Positions 63,690 through 64,000 of a stretch of DNA of 64,000 nucleotides are shown piece by piece (the first letter of the stretch is position 1; every line of letters starts with the position of its first letter). Made by a program: the position numbers and the translations under genes. Under the pieces are notes generated by a model. It worked only from the letters and a program-made list of their open reading frames with translations. It did no database searches and was not told the DNA's origin. Origin of the DNA: Apostichopus japonicus (Eukaryota; Echinodermata; Holothuroidea; Aspidochirotida; Stichopodidae); contig NC_092569.1 of assembly GCF_037975245.1 (NCBI RefSeq), forward strand, positions 14,333,501 to 14,397,500. The letters run 5' to 3'.

Positions 63690-63963
63690 GTAAGATGAGG
63701 ACATTTTCAATTCGTCCGTCAGTCAATGTATATAGTACGTGATCAAGCCATATGTACATATGTGTGTCCTTCCGTCGTCTTGCATTATTTAATAAGCAAT
63801 ATTTTGCCTTTTCTACATTATTTATTATTGCCTTCAATATTTAACACTATACTAGACAATACTTTGACAATGCTGGTTCTTTTTTTTGTGACATATTTCG
63901 CCGTACTCTAGTGATCAAACATGATGCTAACACCCTCTACTACTTGAACAGACTTTGTAAATG

Positions 63964-64000
<37 letters not shown>
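63690..64000. other. TRPA1 intron 11, cut by the window end
   Basis: No further exon before 64,000. The window ends inside a TA microsatellite beginning at about 63,967. Confidence 0.85.

Overview
This is animal nuclear DNA: AT-rich, with few and widely spaced coding pieces, GT-AG introns from 0.7 to 12 kb, and many decayed transposable elements. The organism is probably an invertebrate deuterostome. An echinoderm would fit, because the TRPA1 exons align almost without gaps to vertebrate TRPA1 as I remember it and the multicopy families present (G2E3-like HECT, P2X7-like, SAM-type, Penelope) are abundant there. No species call is possible from sequence alone.

The right two thirds (23.9 kb to the window end, + strand) is the 5' part of one gene, TRPA1. 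Eleven exons join in perfect phase (1,604 coding bases, 534 codons plus two bases). They encode the N-terminus and 13 ankyrin repeats. The remaining repeats, the six membrane segments and the pore lie beyond 64,000. Its introns hold two copies of a palindromic TTAA-flanked MITE in opposite orientations (introns 5 and 10), other foldback elements, a tRNA-derived SINE, LINE 3' ends, a 71-bp minisatellite running up to the exon 9 acceptor, a roughly 105-bp minisatellite and many TA microsatellites.

The left third (1 to 23.9 kb) is mostly a graveyard of mobile elements and gene fragments. In order: a HECT-domain pseudogene (2.2-2.7 kb); a Ty3/Gypsy integrase relic inside a pair of ~270-bp direct repeats (5.4-7.9 kb); a LINE fragment; a minus-strand Penelope-like reverse transcriptase followed by a hammerhead-ribozyme fold (8.3-10 kb); a 3.0-kb element with inverted terminal repeats and a 5-bp target duplication, carrying a broken SAM-like gene (15.6-18.6 kb); a P2X7-like first-exon relic; and a terminal exon of an unrecognised gene with a one-base break in an A run (20.4-20.8 kb).

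There is no operon-like organisation. TRPA1 is the only gene here that looks intact. All family assignments come from reading translations by eye; no database search was possible.
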